Assembly (NCBI RefSeq): GCF_041529975.1
Contig: NZ_CP168030.1
Location: 3,534,001-3,598,000 of the forward strand
From: Microbacterium maritypicum
GTDB taxonomy: Bacteria; Actinomycetota; Actinomycetes; Actinomycetales; Microbacteriaceae
Length of the DNA: 64,000 nucleotides
Reading direction: 5' to 3'
This document shows positions 31,803 through 39,893 of this stretch, piece after piece. The notes beneath the pieces are model-generated. The model worked only from the letters and a program-made list of their open reading frames with translations. It was not told where the DNA came from and did not search any database. Both the position numbers and the translations under genes were made by a program. Within the stretch, counting starts at the first letter, position 1; each line of letters opens with the position of its first letter.

Positions 31803-31875
31803 AGGAGAACTCACGCCGGGAAGGATGCTCTGCAGCATCCGCTCCTTCGTAGCGTGAGTTCTCCTTCAGAACGTG
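31793..31875. repeat. 83-bp structured repeat, copy B
   Basis: Direct repeat of copy A with three substitutions, in two of which stem pairing or loop sequence changes slightly. It overlaps the last three codons and stop of the flippase-like gene and lies 31 bases from the end of convergent clpB, where its hairpin could also terminate both transcripts. Confidence 0.85.
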
Positions 31876-31906
31876 CGGCGGTCGCGCGGCTCCGGAAGGG
31901 AACGAC

Positions 31907-34126
31907 TCAGTCGTCGAGCAGCTCCGCCTCGATCACGTCGTCATCATCGTCGTCCTCGGGCGCGGGCTCGGGCGTCGTCGACGTGAGCACGAGGCCCGCA
32001 CCGTCGGCACCGACATCCACCCGCACGGTGTCGCCGTCGCGCACACCGCCGGAGAGCAGTGCGGTCGCCAGCTTGTTCTGCACCTCGCTCTGGATGAGGC
32101 GGCGCAGCGGCCGCGCACCGAACATCGGGTCGTACCCGCGCTCGGCGAGCCACGACCGGGCATCCGGCGTCACGGCGAGCGTGAGTCGACGATCCTTCAG
32201 GCGGTCGTGCAGCTGGTCGACCGAGAGTTCGACGATCTGCGCGAGGTCGTCTTCACTCAGGGCCGAGAACATCACGATGTCGTCGAGACGGTTCAGGAAC
32301 TCCGGACGGAACGCCTGGCGCACGAGCGCCATCACCTGCTCGCGCTTGGCCTCCGGCGACAGCACCGGATCGATGAGGATCGGCGAGCCGAGGTTCGACG
32401 TGAGGATCAGGATGACGTTCGAGAAGTCGACCGTGCGACCCTGGCCATCGGTGAGGCGACCGTCGTCGAGCACCTGCAGCAGCACGTCGAATACCTCGGG
32501 GTGCGCCTTCTCGACCTCGTCGAGCAGGATCACGCTGTACGGACGACGCCGCACGGCCTCGGTCAGCTGACCACCCTGTTCGTAGCCGATGTATCCCGGA
32601 GGGGCACCGACGAGCCGCGACACCGAGTGCTTCTCGCCGTACTCCGACATGTCGATGCGCACCATGGAGTGCTCGTCGTCGAACAGGAACTCCGCCAGCG
32701 CCTTGGCCAGCTCGGTCTTACCGACACCGGTCGGTCCGAGAAACAGGAACGACCCGGTCGGACGCCCGGGGTCGCTGATGCCGGCACGAGAGCGCCGAAC
32801 AGCATCCGACACCGCCTTGACCGCATCCTTCTGTCCGATCAGGCGCTTGCCGAGCTCACTCTCGAGGTGCAGCAGCTTCTCGCTCTCACCCTGCAGCAGA
32901 CGACCCACGGGGATGCCGGTCCACGCGGCGATGACCGCGGCGATGTCCTCTTCGGTGACCTGCTCGTTGACCATGCGCGGTTCGGCAGGGGTCGCGGCCT
33001 CGGCCTGCTCGGCTTCGGCGATGTCGCGCTCCAGGCGCTTGATGGTCTCGTACTCCAGCTTCGAGGCCTTGGTGTAGTCGGCGTTGCGCATGGCGAGGTC
33101 GCGCTGCGTGATCGCGTCGTCGAGCTGCTTCTTGAGCTCGCCGACCCGGTTCAGCCCCTGACGCTCACGCGCCCACCGGGCCTCCAGCTCCGCGAGTTCC
33201 TTCTCCATGCCGACGAGCTGCTCGCGCAGAGCGCCGAGGCGCTCCTTCGATGCGGCATCCTTCTCACGCTTGAGGGCCAACTCCTCCAGCTTCAGCCGGT
33301 CGACCTGACGCTTGAGCTGGTCGATCTCGACCGGCGAGGAGTCGATCTCCATCTTGAGCCGAGACATCGACTCGTCGATCAGGTCGATGGCCTTGTCGGG
33401 GAGCTGACGCGCAGGAAGGTACCGGTTCGAGAGCGCGGCAGCGGCGACGAGGGCGCTGTCCGAGATCGTGACTCCGTGGTGCGCCTCGTAGCGCCCCTTG
33501 AGCCCGCGGAGGATCGCGATGGTGTCCTCGACCGTGGGCTCGCCGACGTACACCTGCTGGAAGCGACGCTCGAGCGCGGCATCCTTCTCGATGAACTCGC
33601 GGTACTCGTTGAGCGTCGTCGCACCGATCAGCCGTAGCTCGCCGCGGGCCAGCATGGGCTTGAGCATGTTGGAGGCCGCGACCGATCCCTCGCCGCCGCC
33701 CGCGCCCATCAGCACGTGCAGCTCGTCGATGAACGTGATGACCTGACCCTCGGACTCGGTGATCTCCTTGAGGACCTGCTTCAGCCGCTCCTCGAACTGC
33801 CCGCGGTACATGGCGCCGGCCACGAGGGCGGAGATGTCGAGCGTGACCAGCTCCTTGTCCTTGAGCGACTCGGCCACGTCGCCCGCGACGATGCGCTGGG
33901 CGAGACCCTCGACGACGGCGGTCTTGCCGACGCCGGGCTCGCCGATCAGCACCGGGTTGTTCTTGGTGCGGCGGGTGAGCACCTGGCTCACGCGACGGAT
34001 CTCGCTGTCGCGTCCGATCACGGGGTCGAGCTTGCCCTCGCGGGCGCGGTCGGTCAGGTTGATGCCGAACTGCTCGAGGGCGGACTGCTGGTCTTGGTTC
34101 TGGTTGCCGGTCTGCGGGGTGGTCAT
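31907..34126 (-). CDS. clpB: ATP-dependent disaggregase ClpB lacking the N-terminal domain
   Basis: 739 residues. Two AAA+ modules: Walker A GEPGVGKT at 62-69 with FIDELH Walker B, and GPTGVGKT near residue 465 with [12 protein letters not shown]. Between them is the coiled-coil M domain (about 310-430) with the Leu/Glu/Arg-rich pattern needed for DnaK cooperation. The Clp_N domain (about 140 residues) is missing; the protein begins with a Gln/Asn-rich [14 protein letters not shown] leader. N-less ClpB forms occur naturally by internal initiation, but here no upstream coding region exists. The C terminus is rich in Asp/Glu. Controlled by a HAIR box; AGGAGGAG precedes the ATG. Confidence 0.95.
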   Translation of the reverse strand: MTTPQTGNQNQDQQSALEQFGINLTDRAREGKLDPVIGRDSEIRRVSQVLTRRTKNNPVLIGEPGVGKTAVVEGLAQRIVAGDVAESLKDKELVTLDISALVAGAMYRGQFEERLKQVLKEITESEGQVITFIDELHVLMGAGGGEGSVAASNMLKPMLARGELRLIGATTLNEYREFIEKDAALERRFQQVYVGEPTVEDTIAILRGLKGRYEAHHGVTISDSALVAAAALSNRYLPARQLPDKAIDLIDESMSRLKMEIDSSPVEIDQLKRQVDRLKLEELALKREKDAASKERLGALREQLVGMEKELAELEARWARERQGLNRVGELKKQLDDAITQRDLAMRNADYTKASKLEYETIKRLERDIAEAEQAEAATPAEPRMVNEQVTEEDIAAVIAAWTGIPVGRLLQGESEKLLHLESELGKRLIGQKDAVKAVSDAVRRSRAGISDPGRPTGSFLFLGPTGVGKTELAKALAEFLFDDEHSMVRIDMSEYGEKHSVSRLVGAPPGYIGYEQGGQLTEAVRRRPYSVILLDEVEKAHPEVFDVLLQVLDDGRLTDGQGRTVDFSNVILILTSNLGSPILIDPVLSPEAKREQVMALVRQAFRPEFLNRLDDIVMFSALSEDDLAQIVELSVDQLHDRLKDRRLTLAVTPDARSWLAERGYDPMFGARPLRRLIQSEVQNKLATALLSGGVRDGDTVRVDVGADGAGLVLTSTTPEPAPEDDDDDDVIEAELLDD

Positions 34127-34191
34127 GCGCTCCTCCTGGAGATGCTCCTTCTGGTCGTCTCCCGCCTTCCAGATCGGGAGACGGGGTAAAA

Positions 34192-34212
34192 GTTGAGTCT
34201 TGTTGACTCAAG
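34192..34212 (-). promoter_or_regulatory. HAIR element (HspR operator) upstream of clpB
   Basis: On the minus strand CTTGAGT, seven bases, ACTCAAC, matching the HspR consensus CTTGAGT-N7-ACTCAAG in 13 of 14 arm positions. It begins 66 bases before the clpB ATG, overlapping the likely promoter. HspR represses dnaK and clpB operons in Streptomyces and mycobacteria, so heat-shock control is a well-supported prediction. Confidence 0.9.
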
Positions 34213-34253
34213 TTTAGCACTCGCCGAGATTCTCCTCCAGCCCCAGCCTCCCG

Positions 34254-35453
34254 TCAGCGCTCCTGCGCGACGGCGTCCCAGATCGCGGCCGCGACCGCAC
34301 GTTTCGACCCGGAGGCCATGCCCGCTTCCGTCCCGCCCGGCCCGAAGATGTGCACGGTGTTCTCGGCGCTCTCGAACCCGCGCTCCCAGCCGACCTCGTT
34401 CACCACGAGCAGGTCCACGCCCTTGCTCTGCTGCTTGCGGCGAGCGCGGGCGAGGAGTTCCGCCTCATCTTCCGGGGTCTCCGCGGCGAAGGCGATGACG
34501 AGCTGCCCGGGCTTCCGCGCCGCCGCGAGTGCGGCGACGATGTCCTCGTTCTCGACCAGCTCGATGGTCGGCACTCCCCCCGCCTCCTTGGTGAGCTTGC
34601 GGTTCGAGACCTCCACCGGCCGATAGTCGGCCACGGCCGCCGCCATCACGACCACATCGGCCGCTGCGGCCTCGCGCTTCATCGCTTCGGCGAGCTCGGC
34701 GGCCGCACCGACGGAGACGACGCGGATGGACGGATGCCGCGCCTCGGCGAGCACGTCACCCGCGATGTTCGCCGCGACCAGGGTCACCTCGGCGCCACGT
34801 GCGGCGGCCTCGGCGGCGAGGGCCGCCCCCTGCCTGCCGCTGGACCGGTTGCCGAGGAAGCGTACGGGGTCGATGGGCTCGCGCGTGCCTCCGGCCGAGA
34901 CGACGACCCGCATCCCGGCGAGGTCGCCGGGCGCCAGCAGCGCTTGGGCTGCCGCGAAGATCTCCTCGGGCTCCGACATCCGCCCTGGTCCGCTGTCGCC
35001 GCCCGCGAGCTCGCCGTCGGCCGGGCCGACGATGTGCACGCCGCGCTCCCGCAGCGTCGCGATGTTCGCCTGCGTGGCCCTGTTCCGCCACATCTCGGCG
35101 TGCATGGCCGGCGCGATCAGCACCGGAGCCTCGGTGGCGAGCAGGGTCGTACCAAGGAGGTCGTCGGCGAGACCGGCGGTGATCTTGGCGATCGAGTTCG
35201 CGGTCGCCGGCGCCACGATCACGAGCTCGGCGGCCTGGCCGAGTGCGACGTGCCGCACCTTGGCCACGTCGTCGTGCACGCTCGTGGTGACCGGGTGGCG
35301 ACTGATCGCCTCCCACGTCGGCAGCCCGACGAAGCGCAGCGCATCCGCGGTGGGCACCACGGTCACGTCATGCCCGCCCTTCGTGAGCAGGCGCACGAGG
35401 TGCACCGTCTTGTACGCGGCGATGCCGCCCGTGACTCCGACGACGATGTTCAC
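34254..35453 (-). CDS. coaBC: Phosphopantothenoylcysteine decarboxylase / phosphopantothenate-cysteine ligase
   Basis: 399 residues, two steps of coenzyme A synthesis. The FMN-dependent CoaC domain (1-180) has GVTGGIAAYK, the active-site His in VRHVALGQAAELVIVAPATANSIAK, and PAMHAEMW where E. coli has PAMNxxMW. The CoaB domain (190-399) has SAGGTREPIDPVRFLGNRSSGRQG and MAAAVADYRP. In the CoaC clamp the stretch reads LAGGDSGPGRM; the E. coli enzyme has a catalytic Cys in ACGD here, so the Cys is Gly. Mycobacterial relatives seem to share this divergence, but I cannot verify. GTG start, with CAGAAT six bases upstream suggesting a leaderless message. Confidence 0.94.
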   Translation of the reverse strand: MNIVVGVTGGIAAYKTVHLVRLLTKGGHDVTVVPTADALRFVGLPTWEAISRHPVTTSVHDDVAKVRHVALGQAAELVIVAPATANSIAKITAGLADDLLGTTLLATEAPVLIAPAMHAEMWRNRATQANIATLRERGVHIVGPADGELAGGDSGPGRMSEPEEIFAAAQALLAPGDLAGMRVVVSAGGTREPIDPVRFLGNRSSGRQGAALAAEAAARGAEVTLVAANIAGDVLAEARHPSIRVVSVGAAAELAEAMKREAAAADVVVMAAAVADYRPVEVSNRKLTKEAGGVPTIELVENEDIVAALAAARKPGQLVIAFAAETPEDEAELLARARRKQQSKGVDLLVVNEVGWERGFESAENTVHIFGPGGTEAGMASGSKRAVAAAIWDAVAQER

Positions 35454-35509
35454 ATCTCGATTCTGCCCCAGCATGCGCCGCCGTGGGGCCGACGTCGTCG
35501 CCCTCGACC

Positions 35510-35515
35510 TAGACT
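35510..35515 (+). promoter_or_regulatory. -10 hexamer TAGACT of the TANGO2-like gene, leaderless type
   Basis: TAGACT ends seven bases before the GTG at 35523. Confidence 0.5.
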
Positions 35516-35522
35516 TGGACCC

Positions 35523-36224
35523 GTGTGCACGGTCGTGATCGATGTCGAGAATGCCGGTGTCGCGAGGCTCTTGGCGGTGCGTGACGAAGACCCGCAGCGG
35601 GAATGGGACGCCCTCGGCCCCTGGTGGCCGGAGCGGTATTCGGGCGTGATCGGGATCCGCGACCGGCGGGCCGGTGGGGCCTGGCTCGCCGCCAACCCCG
35701 CGGAACGGCGGCTGGCCGTGCTGCTGAACCGCGCCGACGTGCGCGACCTCCCCGATGCGCACGCCGTCTCCCGCGGATCCCTCGCACTGGAATCGGTCAT
35801 GGGCCGCTCCCCCGTCGCCCCGCTCCCCATGCACGGCTTCAACCTGCTGGAGGTCGGTCCCGAAGGTGCGCGCGTGCTGTCATGGGACGGCGTCGAGCTG
35901 CGCGAGACGCCCATCGATCCGGGCACGCACATGATCGCGCACGACGACCTCGACGACGAGACGACTCCGCGGATCGAGGCCTGGCTGCCGGAGTTCCGTG
36001 CTCTGGGTCCGACGGCCGACAGCCCGGACTGGACGGCCGAATGGACCGCGCTGCTGGCGTCCTCGACCGAACTGCCCCCCGAAGACGACCGCGCGATCAT
36101 CCGCGACAACCGCCCGCACGGGTACCCCACGCAGTCGCTCCTCTATGCGACGGCATCCGTCACCCCCACAGGCCTCGAGGTTCGCGATCACGCGCTCCCC
36201 ACACCGGCGCACTGGAGCATCTGA
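35523..36224 (+). CDS. NRDE/TANGO2-family protein
   Basis: 233 residues. The protein begins MCT with Cys2, as in this Ntn-hydrolase-like family, and VRDEDPQREW stands for the NRDE motif. GVIGIRDRRAGGAWLAAN and LAVLLNR are further family strands. The family is conserved from bacteria to human (TANGO2) with a proposed role in handling haem, acyl-CoA or lipids, not settled. The start is the GTG at 35523; the frame upstream overlaps coaBC antisense and is spurious. Divergent from coaBC with 69 bases between. Confidence 0.85.
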   Translation: MCTVVIDVENAGVARLLAVRDEDPQREWDALGPWWPERYSGVIGIRDRRAGGAWLAANPAERRLAVLLNRADVRDLPDAHAVSRGSLALESVMGRSPVAPLPMHGFNLLEVGPEGARVLSWDGVELRETPIDPGTHMIAHDDLDDETTPRIEAWLPEFRALGPTADSPDWTAEWTALLASSTELPPEDDRAIIRDNRPHGYPTQSLLYATASVTPTGLEVRDHALPTPAHWSI

Positions 36225-36343
36225 GCGCACGCCCCGCGCATCACCGGGTGCAGGCGACGGATGCGCCACGCCGAGGACTGCGTAGTCATTCCGCGCCTCC
36301 CCGCGGTCTAGCATGGGAAGCCCGGCACGGAAGAGGAGGGCCC

Positions 36344-37351
36344 ATGCCGCCGAAGTCCCGCGGTGTGACCAGCGTCGACGTCGCCCGAGCGGCAGGCGTG
36401 TCACAGACGACGGTGTCCCGCATCGTCAACGGCCATGAGGGCGTGTCGGAGCGAGTGCGCGCCAAGGTCGAGGCAGCCATCCAGCAGCTCGACTACCGCC
36501 CCAACCTCAGCGCCCGAAGCCTCGTCACCAGCCGCACCCAGACGATCGGCGTCGTGCTGGGCGACCCGCGCAACAGTTACTACGCCGAACTGCTGCACAC
36601 GATCAGCGATGATCTCAACCGAGCCGGATACCGCGCTCTCATCCTCAGCGGTCGCGCCGACACCACCGAGGACCTCGCGCGGACCCTGCGGGAGACGAAC
36701 GTGGACGGCGTCATCCTCACGACGACGCTGCTCTCGCCCGATGACGAGGGTCGCATCGTATCGCTCGGCGTTCCCGCGGTGACGATGGGCCCCGGCGCCG
36801 TGCCCGACAACGACTCGATCTCTCCCGACAACATCGACGGGGGTCGCATCGCGGGCCGTCACCTCGCATCCCTCGGACATCGACGCATCGGAGTGATCGC
36901 CGGCCCGCTCGGCACGACCTCCGTCCGCGACCGACACGAGGGGTTCCTCTCGGAGCTCGATGCCGCCGGGGTCGTGTTCGACCCGTCGCTGCTCGACGTC
37001 GCCGACCTCGACTACACGAGGGCGTTCGAGGCGGCGACTCGCCTGCTGCAGCTGCCGGAGCCCCCCACCGCGCTCTTCTGCCACAACGACCTCGTGGCCT
37101 TCGGCGCCCTGAACGCCGCGAAGGCGCTCGGAATCGGCGTGCCCGACGAGGTGTCGGTGCTCGGGTTCGACGATGTCGCGATGTCGTCGTGGCAGGCCTT
37201 CGATCTGACGACGGTGCGCCAGCCGATCCTCGACATGGCGCACGGCGCCGTCGAGCTGCTGCTCGCGCGTCTCGCCGCGCCCGAACAGGACGCCGCGCAC
37301 GTGCTGCTGCCCTGCTCACTGGTCGAGCGTTCGACCACCAGGGCGCTCTGA
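36344..37351 (+). CDS. LacI-family transcriptional regulator (orphan)
   Basis: 335 residues. HTH at residues 8-30 (VTSVDVARAAGVSQTTVSRIVNG) with hinge helix LSARSLVTSRT, then a periplasmic-binding-fold effector domain with GVVLGDPRNSYYAELL and SVLGFDDVAMSSW. AGGAGGG lies four bases before the ATG. Neither neighbour is a sugar gene, so its regulon cannot be deduced from this window. It ends 13 bases before the convergent AraC-type gene. Confidence 0.93.
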   Translation: MPPKSRGVTSVDVARAAGVSQTTVSRIVNGHEGVSERVRAKVEAAIQQLDYRPNLSARSLVTSRTQTIGVVLGDPRNSYYAELLHTISDDLNRAGYRALILSGRADTTEDLARTLRETNVDGVILTTTLLSPDDEGRIVSLGVPAVTMGPGAVPDNDSISPDNIDGGRIAGRHLASLGHRRIGVIAGPLGTTSVRDRHEGFLSELDAAGVVFDPSLLDVADLDYTRAFEAATRLLQLPEPPTALFCHNDLVAFGALNAAKALGIGVPDEVSVLGFDDVAMSSWQAFDLTTVRQPILDMAHGAVELLLARLAAPEQDAAHVLLPCSLVERSTTRAL

Positions 37352-37364
37352 CCGGAGCGCCCGC

Positions 37365-38336
37365 TCACGCCGCCGAAGACTCGTCCGACGCGCAGGAGAA
37401 CCGCGCGCGGTAGGCCGTGGGGGTGAGTCCGAGGACCCGTGCGAAGTTCTGTCGGAGCACCGCCGCCGAGCCGAAGCCGCATTCGTCGGCGATGTGGTCG
37501 AGCGGAAGGTCGGTGCGCTCCAGCATCCGCTGCGCGTGGATGATGCGCTGGCGCGCGAGCCACGCGGCGGGCGTCGCCCCGTACTCGGCCTTGAAGCGCC
37601 GGGCGAAGGTTCGCGGTGACATCAGTGCCCTGGCCGCGAGCTGATCGACACCGAGGTCGTCGCGGAGGTGCTCGACGGCCCAGTCGGCGACCGCGGCGAG
37701 CGAGTCGGTGGCGACCACGGGGATCGGACGGTCGATGAACTGCGCCTGGCCGCCGTCACGCTGCGGCGGCACCACCATGCGGCGCGCGATGCGGTTCGTG
37801 AGCTCGGCTCCCACCTCCTGGCGGAGCAGATGCAGGCAGGCATCGATCCCGGCGGCGGTGCCGGCGCTGGTGATGATCTTCCCGTCCTGCACGAAGAGCA
37901 CGTCGGGGTCGATGTCGATCTGCGGGTACATGTCGGCCATCACGTGCGCGTACATCCAGTGCGTCGTCGCCCGACGTCCGTCGAGCACGCCGGCGGCGGC
38001 GAGGATGAACGACCCGCTGCAGACGCTCATCACCCAGGCGCCGCGGTCGACGGCGTGCCGGGCGACGTCGAGCAGGAGCGGATCGATGTCGCCCCAGCGC
38101 TCGCGAGGGAGCGGGCAGAACACCACGAGGTCGGCTTCGTACGCGAAGGCCAGGTCGTGCTCGACGTTGACCGAGAAGCCGATCTTCGACTGCACGACAC
38201 CCGCGCGCGGGGCGACGATGCGGAAGTCGAAGTTCGGCACGCCGTCGCTGGATCGATCGAGTCCGAACGCCTCGCAGGCGACGCCGAACTCGAACGGCGC
38301 GAAGCCATCTTGGATGACGCAGGCCACTGTCTTCAT
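37365..38336 (-). CDS. FtrA-like regulator: DJ-1/PfpI-type domain plus AraC HTH
   Basis: 323 residues. The N-terminal GATase1/DJ-1-like domain (about 1-170) has FAPFEFGVACEAFGLDR and the nucleophile-elbow VMSVCSGSFILAAAG with Cys in place. The C-terminal AraC HTH (about 220-315) has LAARALMSPRTFARRFKAEYGATPAAWL and IADECGFGSAAVLRQNFARVLGLTPTAYR. It may sense a small metabolite or aldehyde through the DJ-1 domain. GGGAGT precedes the ATG at 38336. Divergent from the 53-residue membrane protein gene and the LysE gene, which may be its targets. Confidence 0.9.
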   Translation of the reverse strand: MKTVACVIQDGFAPFEFGVACEAFGLDRSSDGVPNFDFRIVAPRAGVVQSKIGFSVNVEHDLAFAYEADLVVFCPLPRERWGDIDPLLLDVARHAVDRGAWVMSVCSGSFILAAAGVLDGRRATTHWMYAHVMADMYPQIDIDPDVLFVQDGKIITSAGTAAGIDACLHLLRQEVGAELTNRIARRMVVPPQRDGGQAQFIDRPIPVVATDSLAAVADWAVEHLRDDLGVDQLAARALMSPRTFARRFKAEYGATPAAWLARQRIIHAQRMLERTDLPLDHIADECGFGSAAVLRQNFARVLGLTPTAYRARFSCASDESSAA

Positions 38337-38408
38337 ACACACTCCCGATTGGCAGTTTTCATACGATGGTAGTCGATTCTGCCACTCGTGACAGTTCGGC
38401 ATCGAACG

Positions 38409-38414
38409 TAGCGT
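38409..38414 (+). promoter_or_regulatory. -10 hexamer TAGCGT of the 53-residue protein gene, leaderless type
   Basis: TAGCGT ends seven bases before the ATG at 38422, supporting this short gene as real. Confidence 0.5.
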
Positions 38415-38421
38415 TTCTGCC

Positions 38422-38583
38422 ATGATACTCGTCATCGCACTCCTCGCTCTGGTCGCATGGGCGACTATCGCCACCGTCATCGAACTCCGTCGCGACGGCT
38501 ACCACCCCACGCCGACGGACTGGAATCGCGTCGGCGGCCGCGACGTCCACCAGAGGGCCGAGTCCGGACACGGCTACCGCTGA
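38422..38583 (+). CDS. Small single-helix membrane protein, 53 residues
   Basis: MILVIALLALVAWATIATVIEL forms one N-terminal membrane helix; the cytoplasmic tail is RRDGYHPTPTDW then NRVGGRDVHQRAESGHGYR. The positive-inside pattern is clear. It has a leaderless-type -10 box, no frame competitor, and ends 33 bases before the LysE-family start. The GYHPTPTDWNRVG segment looks like a conserved motif of small actinobacterial proteins but I cannot name a family. Function unknown. Confidence 0.65.
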   Translation: MILVIALLALVAWATIATVIELRRDGYHPTPTDWNRVGGRDVHQRAESGHGYR

Positions 38584-38604
38584 ACCGAGCTCGACCCCCC
38601 GGTG

Positions 38605-38610
38605 TATGGT
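38605..38610 (+). promoter_or_regulatory. -10 hexamer TATGGT of the LysE gene, leaderless type
   Basis: TATGGT ends six bases before the ATG at 38617, which decides that start over the GTG at 38602. Confidence 0.5.
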
Positions 38611-38616
38611 CGGCTC

Positions 38617-39249
38617 ATGATCCCGCTCGACAGCCTCGTCGCCTTCGCCGTCGCCTCCATCGTGATCATCGCCATCCCCGGTCCGAGCGTGCTGTTCGTG
38701 ATCGGCCGCTCTCTCTCGCTCGGTCGCCGTGCCGGCGTGCTCAGCGTCGTCGGCAACGCCCTCGGCACCGTACCGGCCGTTCTCGCCGTGGCCTTCGGGG
38801 TCGGCGCCATCGTCGCGTCTTCCGTGGTGGCGTTCACCCTCATCAAGATCGTCGGCGCCGCCTACCTGGTCTGGCTCGGCGTACAGGCGATCCGCCACCG
38901 TCACGACCACGTCCCTGATGCGGATCGAGCGCCGGCCTCCGCCGCGAAGCTGCTGCGCCAGGGCTTCATCGTCGGTCTGACCAACCCGAAGACGATCGCG
39001 TTCTTCGTGGCCGTGCTCCCGCAGTTCGTCGTCCCGGCGGCCGGCCCGGTCTGGGCCCAGCTTCTTCTGCTCGGTCTCACCTTCCAGACGCTCGCACTGG
39101 TCTGCGACAGCGTGTGGGCCCTCGCCGCCGGAACCGCGCGCGCCTGGTTCGCCCACTCGCCGCGTCGCATGTCGACGCTCTCCGGCACCGGCGGCGTGAT
39201 GATGATCGGGCTCGGCGGCACGCTGGCCCTGACCGGCGCGAAGAGCTGA
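38617..39249 (+). CDS. LysE/RhtB-family exporter
   Basis: 210 residues, six helices. Family marks: AIPGPSVLFVIGRSLSLGRRAGVLSVVGNALG in the first two helices, KIVGAAYLVWLGVQAIR, and FIVGLTNPKTIAFFVAVLPQF. These proteins export amino acids or homoserine lactones. A central linker (RHDHVPDADRAP) is hydrophilic. The start is chosen from the -10 box. No amino-acid pathway gene adjoins, so the exported compound is unknown. Confidence 0.93.
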   Translation: MIPLDSLVAFAVASIVIIAIPGPSVLFVIGRSLSLGRRAGVLSVVGNALGTVPAVLAVAFGVGAIVASSVVAFTLIKIVGAAYLVWLGVQAIRHRHDHVPDADRAPASAAKLLRQGFIVGLTNPKTIAFFVAVLPQFVVPAAGPVWAQLLLLGLTFQTLALVCDSVWALAAGTARAWFAHSPRRMSTLSGTGGVMMIGLGGTLALTGAKS

Positions 39250-39283
39250 ATCCCCTCCCCGTGCGAATCGCGGGCGCCACGGC

Positions 39284-39289
39284 TACGCT
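39284..39289 (+). promoter_or_regulatory. -10 hexamer TACGCT of the Pro/Ala-rich protein gene, leaderless type
   Basis: TACGCT ends seven bases before the ATG at 39297. Confidence 0.5.
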
Positions 39290-39296
39290 CGTCGTC

Positions 39297-39869
39297 ATGA
39301 GCGAGCCCCAGCAGCCTCCCGCGCACCTGCCCGCCGATCCGCAATACCCCGGCACGCATACGTTCCCGACCCACGCGTCCAGTGCGCCGCCATCGACCCC
39401 CGCTGCTCCCGCTGCTCCCGCTGCTCCCGCTGCTCCCACGCATCCGACCGCCGCCCCCGCGCATCCGACGGCCTACCCGACCGCTGCTGCGGCCTACCCG
39501 GCCGGGGCTTCGGGCCAGCCCGCGTCGTGGCCGGCCGCGGCGGCAGCTCCCGCCGCCCCGGCCGGCAGCGCGCTCGGGCGGACCGCCTTCGTGATCGCCG
39601 TCATCACACTCGCGGTCAATCTCATCTCCTCGATCGTGCGACTCCTGATCTACACGTCGAACTTCGGATACGGATCCGCCTACGCGATCGATGAGGCGAT
39701 CGGCGTGATCTCCTTCTTCGCCTACCTCGTGGCGCTCGTGCTGGGCATCATCGCCGCGCGTCGCCCGGGTCCGCGCCTTCTCGCCGGCGTCGCGATCGGC
39801 ATCGCGGGCGCCGGTGCCCTCGGGATGATCTTCAGCTGGGTCGGCATCGCGTTCCTGGGATTCGTCTGA
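39297..39869 (+). CDS. Membrane protein with Pro/Ala-rich N-terminal tail (DUF4190-like)
   Basis: 190 residues. The first 95 residues are low-complexity Pro/Ala/Thr with a run of APA repeats encoded by a nine-base unit near 39408-39443. The C-terminal half has three helices (about 98-118, 135-155, 162-187) with LGIIAARRPGPRLLAGVAIGIAGAG, resembling DUF4190-type small membrane proteins of actinobacteria. The tail is probably cytoplasmic and unstructured. It converges with the first glycosyltransferase gene. Function unknown. Confidence 0.75.
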   Translation: MSEPQQPPAHLPADPQYPGTHTFPTHASSAPPSTPAAPAAPAAPAAPTHPTAAPAHPTAYPTAAAAYPAGASGQPASWPAAAAAPAAPAGSALGRTAFVIAVITLAVNLISSIVRLLIYTSNFGYGSAYAIDEAIGVISFFAYLVALVLGIIAARRPGPRLLAGVAIGIAGAGALGMIFSWVGIAFLGFV

Positions 39870-39893
39870 TCGCGGGCGCCCCACCTCCCCGCA

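Noticed and set aside
30259..31875. Insertion sequence or composite transposon
   Set aside because: No transposase gene or target-site duplication is visible; only the repeats are reported.
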